From Candidatus Acidulodesulfobacterium ferriphilum (GTDB taxonomy: Bacteria; SZUA-79; Acidulodesulfobacterales; Acidulodesulfobacteraceae), in contig SGBD01000003.1 in assembly GCA_004195035.1 (NCBI GenBank), forward strand, positions 62,001-126,000: 64,000 bases of DNA, given 5' to 3'. The notes beneath the pieces are model-generated. The model ran no database searches. It had not been told where the DNA came from and saw only the letters and a program-made list of their open reading frames with translations. The position numbers and the translations under genes are program-made. Shown here piece by piece: positions 61,199-64,000 of this stretch (positions are counted from its first letter, which is position 1; each line of letters starts with the position of its first letter).

Positions 61199-61226
61199 TT
61201 GACTATTTTTAGGGGGCGGGTATAAT
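61199..61226 (+). promoter_or_regulatory. Promoter of the terminal lipoprotein gene
   Basis: TTGACT at 61199-61204 and TATAAT at 61221-61226 are 16 bases apart. The transcript would have an untranslated leader of about 130 bases before the ATG at 61365. Confidence 0.6.
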
Positions 61227-61364
61227 TTAACATAGATTATATAAGGCTAAAATAATAATTATATAATTATACCTATATTTATATGTATTAATTGATGATG
61301 TTTAAATTTATAAATAACCACGTACCGGTATTAAAGTGGCATTAAATTATTTACGGGGGTATGT

Positions 61365-64000
61365 ATGAGATTTAAATTGAATTTAAAACGCTTACGCAAG
61401 ATTTATTTATTAATTGCGCTGCTGATTACTTTTACCGCTACCCCATTTATTTTATCGGGCTGCGCTTCGTCCGGTCAGGGTCAGTCGCCGCTGCAATTTA
61501 ATGGGACATCCATTAACGGGCCGGTGGTGTCTTTCAACTTGACCGGTCCGGTATTTGCACAGACGACGCAACCCTCTAATTTGTGGGGTAGCGTGGTTTG
61601 TCAGGGCATGGATTCAAATCACTTATTGCCGCTGAACTCGCAGTACCAAAGTATAGCTCTACTGCCGGGGGATTTAAGCGCCTCCTTTGGGACATGTTTG
61701 TCGCTTGGGACAGTGAACGCAGGGAGCCTGAAGAATATACAGGTAACAACTCCACCCCCATTAAGCAATGGTAGCAATGTAAACGTTCTGACCGCATACG
61801 ACTTAAACACGACCGTTCCTGTACAGGTGAGCTTTACGGACGACACCTGCCTTACTCAAACTCAAAATTGCTATAATGACTATATGGGTATACATTCTAC
61901 AGGACATTCATATTTAATGGGTTATTATAGTCTTAATTCAACAAAAGAAAACGATCCGTGGTTACTTGGCAACAAGGGCAATTACGTGGTTACTATACAG
62001 GAGTTTATAGACGTCATCCCGTCGCTTCAGCCCGGGCCCTCTCCCTCTATACCACAAAATATTACAACTTGTCCGCAAGGACAGACATGCACAAATGGGC
62101 CGGATGGGCAAATGGGGTATTGGGTGCCCCTTAACGCTCAGACTACTTACCTCTATGGATCGTCAGCTACGAGTTGCGGCAATGGAGACAAGACTTGTTT
62201 AGGGAATGATATTATTAACTCCGGCAATCAGGCCAGTCAAAGGGGGGCGGTCAGTCAAACTCTGGAAATACCGGTTGATTTGTTGCATGCCGCCGCTCTC
62301 AACTACTTAAGGGTGGTTATCACGGGCTATGAGGGCGATACCAGACCATGGCCGGAAGCCGTCTGGCATGAGGGGAATAAGAAGAAGAAAGGATACTGGA
62401 CAAGCCTCAATAATCAGCAAGGATATAACTTCGACACGGGAGTTGCGTGGAACAAAGGACGGATAATAGCTGGGCAGCATTGCGTGAAAACCAACACCCC
62501 TGGAGGTAGAAAAACTATTTGTAATATCATTGACTACGGTTACCATTCTGGAAATCACAACTTTAATTATAGCGTGTTCAGCGAGCCGTTTGCGGTGCAG
62601 GTTGAGCCGATAGCTGTAGTGCAGTTGGCGGCGGTTCCGTACGCTATCGAATACATGCCGCCGGGCAGCAAGAGTTACTTAAATTACTCCGATACGATGA
62701 CCGAAGGCACCCAATTTCAGATTGGCGAGAACGGCGGTGTAAGCAATGCGTCAGGCAGCGTGACAGGGACATGTACCGGCACAAATCTTGACTTCAATCT
62801 TGGAATATTCGGGGTTGGAGGAGGGTTTAAGAATAGCGACCTCAATTGTAATTCAAGTAGTAACTCCAGTGGTACTTCCCAGGGAACTTCTACGGCGGAT
62901 ACAGACTATATTAAAGCTGCATCGACAAATGGAAATAAGATTTATTCCGAAGGCTACATACCGGGTAATTATTTCAAAGAGGCATTCTGGAATGACGTAT
63001 TTGAATTAGATATTGATCAGCCCTATGCCGTGTACGACGACAACGGGAATAGCGTCACCAGGTTTCTCCCTGTAACCGGCTACCCGGATTTAGCCAGCAT
63101 TACTGTAGCCGAATTAGCGGCCTGTGCCGCAGGGGAAACTTCCATAACTATAACCGGCTTAGATGGAACACCACAAACAATAAACCCCTGCCAAGCCGGA
63201 TTTATTGTTGCTAACCCTCCTAAACCTATGTACCTGACGGGGCCGCAAGCTTTATCTCTTCTGTCGTTGGATCCATTTTATCCAACCGGCCAATCCTTCG
63301 ACCCCTCGTCCTCGCCTACATCGTCTAATCCGAACCGTTTCACCATCCCTCAAAACATACCAACGAAAAACTGCGGTCCTTATAATATAACAAGCCAGTT
63401 CTGTGGGACTGAAATTAAGAACAGCACGGAGGTGAGCGGCACAGCAGGTAATCAGACCGGCATTGTAACAGGGGTAACGGTCGCCAACACCAACAAGAAC
63501 GCCTCGGACTGGGATATTAATTTAACGGGCACATATAAATCCGTCAGCGCCGGGGTTAGCGTAGGAGGGACCACGGTCAATATACTGGGCACTAGTAACA
63601 GCTCTGGCGCTCAGATGAACTATTACAATTCCACCACGCTTAGCGTTGAACAAGCGATTACCTTCCAGACCGAAGTGGCCGATTCCAATTATTATATTTT
63701 AATACTATCTCCTTCATCGATTCCCACCCCCTCATATTCGAATTGCGCTGATAACTTCAAAAATAATCTCATCACGCTATATCCTTATCAGGACAACAAC
63801 TTCTCCACCTTGCTGTTCAGGGATCCATGCGCTCCTTCCCCGCCCTTTCCTTTTCATCCCTCTTTAAAGAGGGGAGCGCCGATGCCAAAAATACTAATAC
63901 AGAAGGTATTTCAGGAGAATCCTTACCTTGTTAATGAAATCCTGAAGCGGCGGCAGTGGCAGCGGTCGCAATTCTTGAAGCATCTTAAGGCTGTCGTTCC
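61365..64000 (+). CDS. Very long lipoprotein, 3' end beyond the window
   Basis: From ATG 61365 the frame stays open to the last base, at least 878 codons, with no stop. The N-terminus is a lipoprotein signal: basic start, hydrophobic helix (IYLLIALLITFTATPF) and lipobox LSGC with cysteine 33. The mature part is rich in G, S, N, T and P, with many cysteines that could form disulfides (FGTCLSL, DDTCLTQTQNCYN, TCPQGQTCTN, SCGNGDKTC) and beta-strand-like stretches. No known family is recognised. A G-run (GGGGG) lies before the ATG. Codon use is visibly less AT-rich than in neighbours, which suggests recent acquisition. A palindrome lies near residue 832, after which the sequence becomes basic. 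Confidence 0.7.
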   Translation, partial: MRFKLNLKRLRKIYLLIALLITFTATPFILSGCASSGQGQSPLQFNGTSINGPVVSFNLTGPVFAQTTQPSNLWGSVVCQGMDSNHLLPLNSQYQSIALLPGDLSASFGTCLSLGTVNAGSLKNIQVTTPPPLSNGSNVNVLTAYDLNTTVPVQVSFTDDTCLTQTQNCYNDYMGIHSTGHSYLMGYYSLNSTKENDPWLLGNKGNYVVTIQEFIDVIPSLQPGPSPSIPQNITTCPQGQTCTNGPDGQMGYWVPLNAQTTYLYGSSATSCGNGDKTCLGNDIINSGNQASQRGAVSQTLEIPVDLLHAAALNYLRVVITGYEGDTRPWPEAVWHEGNKKKKGYWTSLNNQQGYNFDTGVAWNKGRIIAGQHCVKTNTPGGRKTICNIIDYGYHSGNHNFNYSVFSEPFAVQVEPIAVVQLAAVPYAIEYMPPGSKSYLNYSDTMTEGTQFQIGENGGVSNASGSVTGTCTGTNLDFNLGIFGVGGGFKNSDLNCNSSSNSSGTSQGTSTADTDYIKAASTNGNKIYSEGYIPGNYFKEAFWNDVFELDIDQPYAVYDDNGNSVTRFLPVTGYPDLASITVAELAACAAGETSITITGLDGTPQTINPCQAGFIVANPPKPMYLTGPQALSLLSLDPFYPTGQSFDPSSSPTSSNPNRFTIPQNIPTKNCGPYNITSQFCGTEIKNSTEVSGTAGNQTGIVTGVTVANTNKNASDWDINLTGTYKSVSAGVSVGGTTVNILGTSNSSGAQMNYYNSTTLSVEQAITFQTEVADSNYYILILSPSSIPTPSYSNCADNFKNNLITLYPYQDNNFSTLLFRDPCAPSPPFPFHPSLKRGAPMPKILIQKVFQENPYLVNEILKRRQWQRSQFLKHLKAVV
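63858..63873. repeat. Perfect 16-bp palindrome inside the lipoprotein frame
   Basis: CCCTCTTTAAAGAGGG lies within the long lipoprotein frame. Downstream of it the composition of the translated sequence changes from S/T/N-rich to K/R/Q-rich. Confidence 0.6.

Noticed and set aside
61576-61846. Leftward frames over the start of the lipoprotein gene
   Set aside because: They lie opposite the long lipoprotein frame, which has a lipobox, ribosome site and promoter. The short frames have none of these.

Overview
The window is an AT-rich, gene-dense stretch of a bacterial chromosome. ADP-heptosyltransferase-like and heptose-nucleotide genes, lipobox lipoproteins, Sec-type signal peptides and a UbiE/MenG methyltransferase point to a Gram-negative organism. 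The mixture (DsrE-like protein, KdpFABC under a c-di-AMP riboswitch, TreT, DUF2079, radical SAM/B12 proteins) fits a deltaproteobacterium-like or uncultured lineage, but no marker here fixes the taxon.

Positions 1-20700 form a cell-surface glycan locus. A rightward set holds a heptosyltransferase, two radical SAM enzymes, a GT2 and a run of large multi-spanning membrane proteins (3 to 12 kb). A leftward set holds hddA, hddC, a GT2-GT4 fusion and a Wzx-like flippase, i.e. GDP-D-glycero-alpha-D-manno-heptose synthesis plus glycan assembly and export. A GT-C-like membrane protein and a GT4 follow. Positions 20.8-29.5 kb are housekeeping: ubiE/menG, an Mpg-type glycosylase, a DsrE-like gene with a TetR regulator, Hsp20, tRNA-Pro(GGG), a PfkB kinase, a GT4, an MFS phosphate-type transporter behind four tandem Pho-box half sites, and a PHP phosphoesterase.

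Positions 29.5-36.3 kb are a potassium-uptake operon. A strong promoter, a c-di-AMP (ydaO/yuaA-type) riboswitch and an intrinsic terminator precede kdpF, a second 28-residue membrane peptide, kdpA, kdpC, kdpB, a small membrane protein and a short KdpD (KdpD + Usp domains only, no histidine kinase). Gene order is A-C-B, with a MITE between C and B. Then come recD2, a 138-bp tandem array derived from the 3' end of tRNA-Ser(GCT), that tRNA, treT, a DUF5752 gene and a protoglobin-PsiE fusion.

Positions 43332-56784 are an integrative element inserted in tRNA-Pro(UGG), bounded by identical 52-bp repeats of the tRNA 3' end. It carries two tyrosine recombinases, a frameshifted RepB-like primase, a retropepsin-like protease with a small partner, and a leftward series of exported proteins (TPR, ankyrin-like, lipoprotein, C-terminally anchored). 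Past attR is a toxin-antitoxin/regulator zone: ImmA/IrrE + XRE, a divergent XRE, a degenerate tRNA-Lys 3' half, hicBA, an orphan hicB and MNT-HEPN (HEPN frameshifted). The window ends inside a very long, less AT-rich lipoprotein gene (from 61365) that runs off the edge.

Five copies of a MITE-like element (100-180 bp, two terminal-repeat subfamilies, internal dRS3-like palindromes) are scattered from 22 to 45 kb, one of them inside the island.
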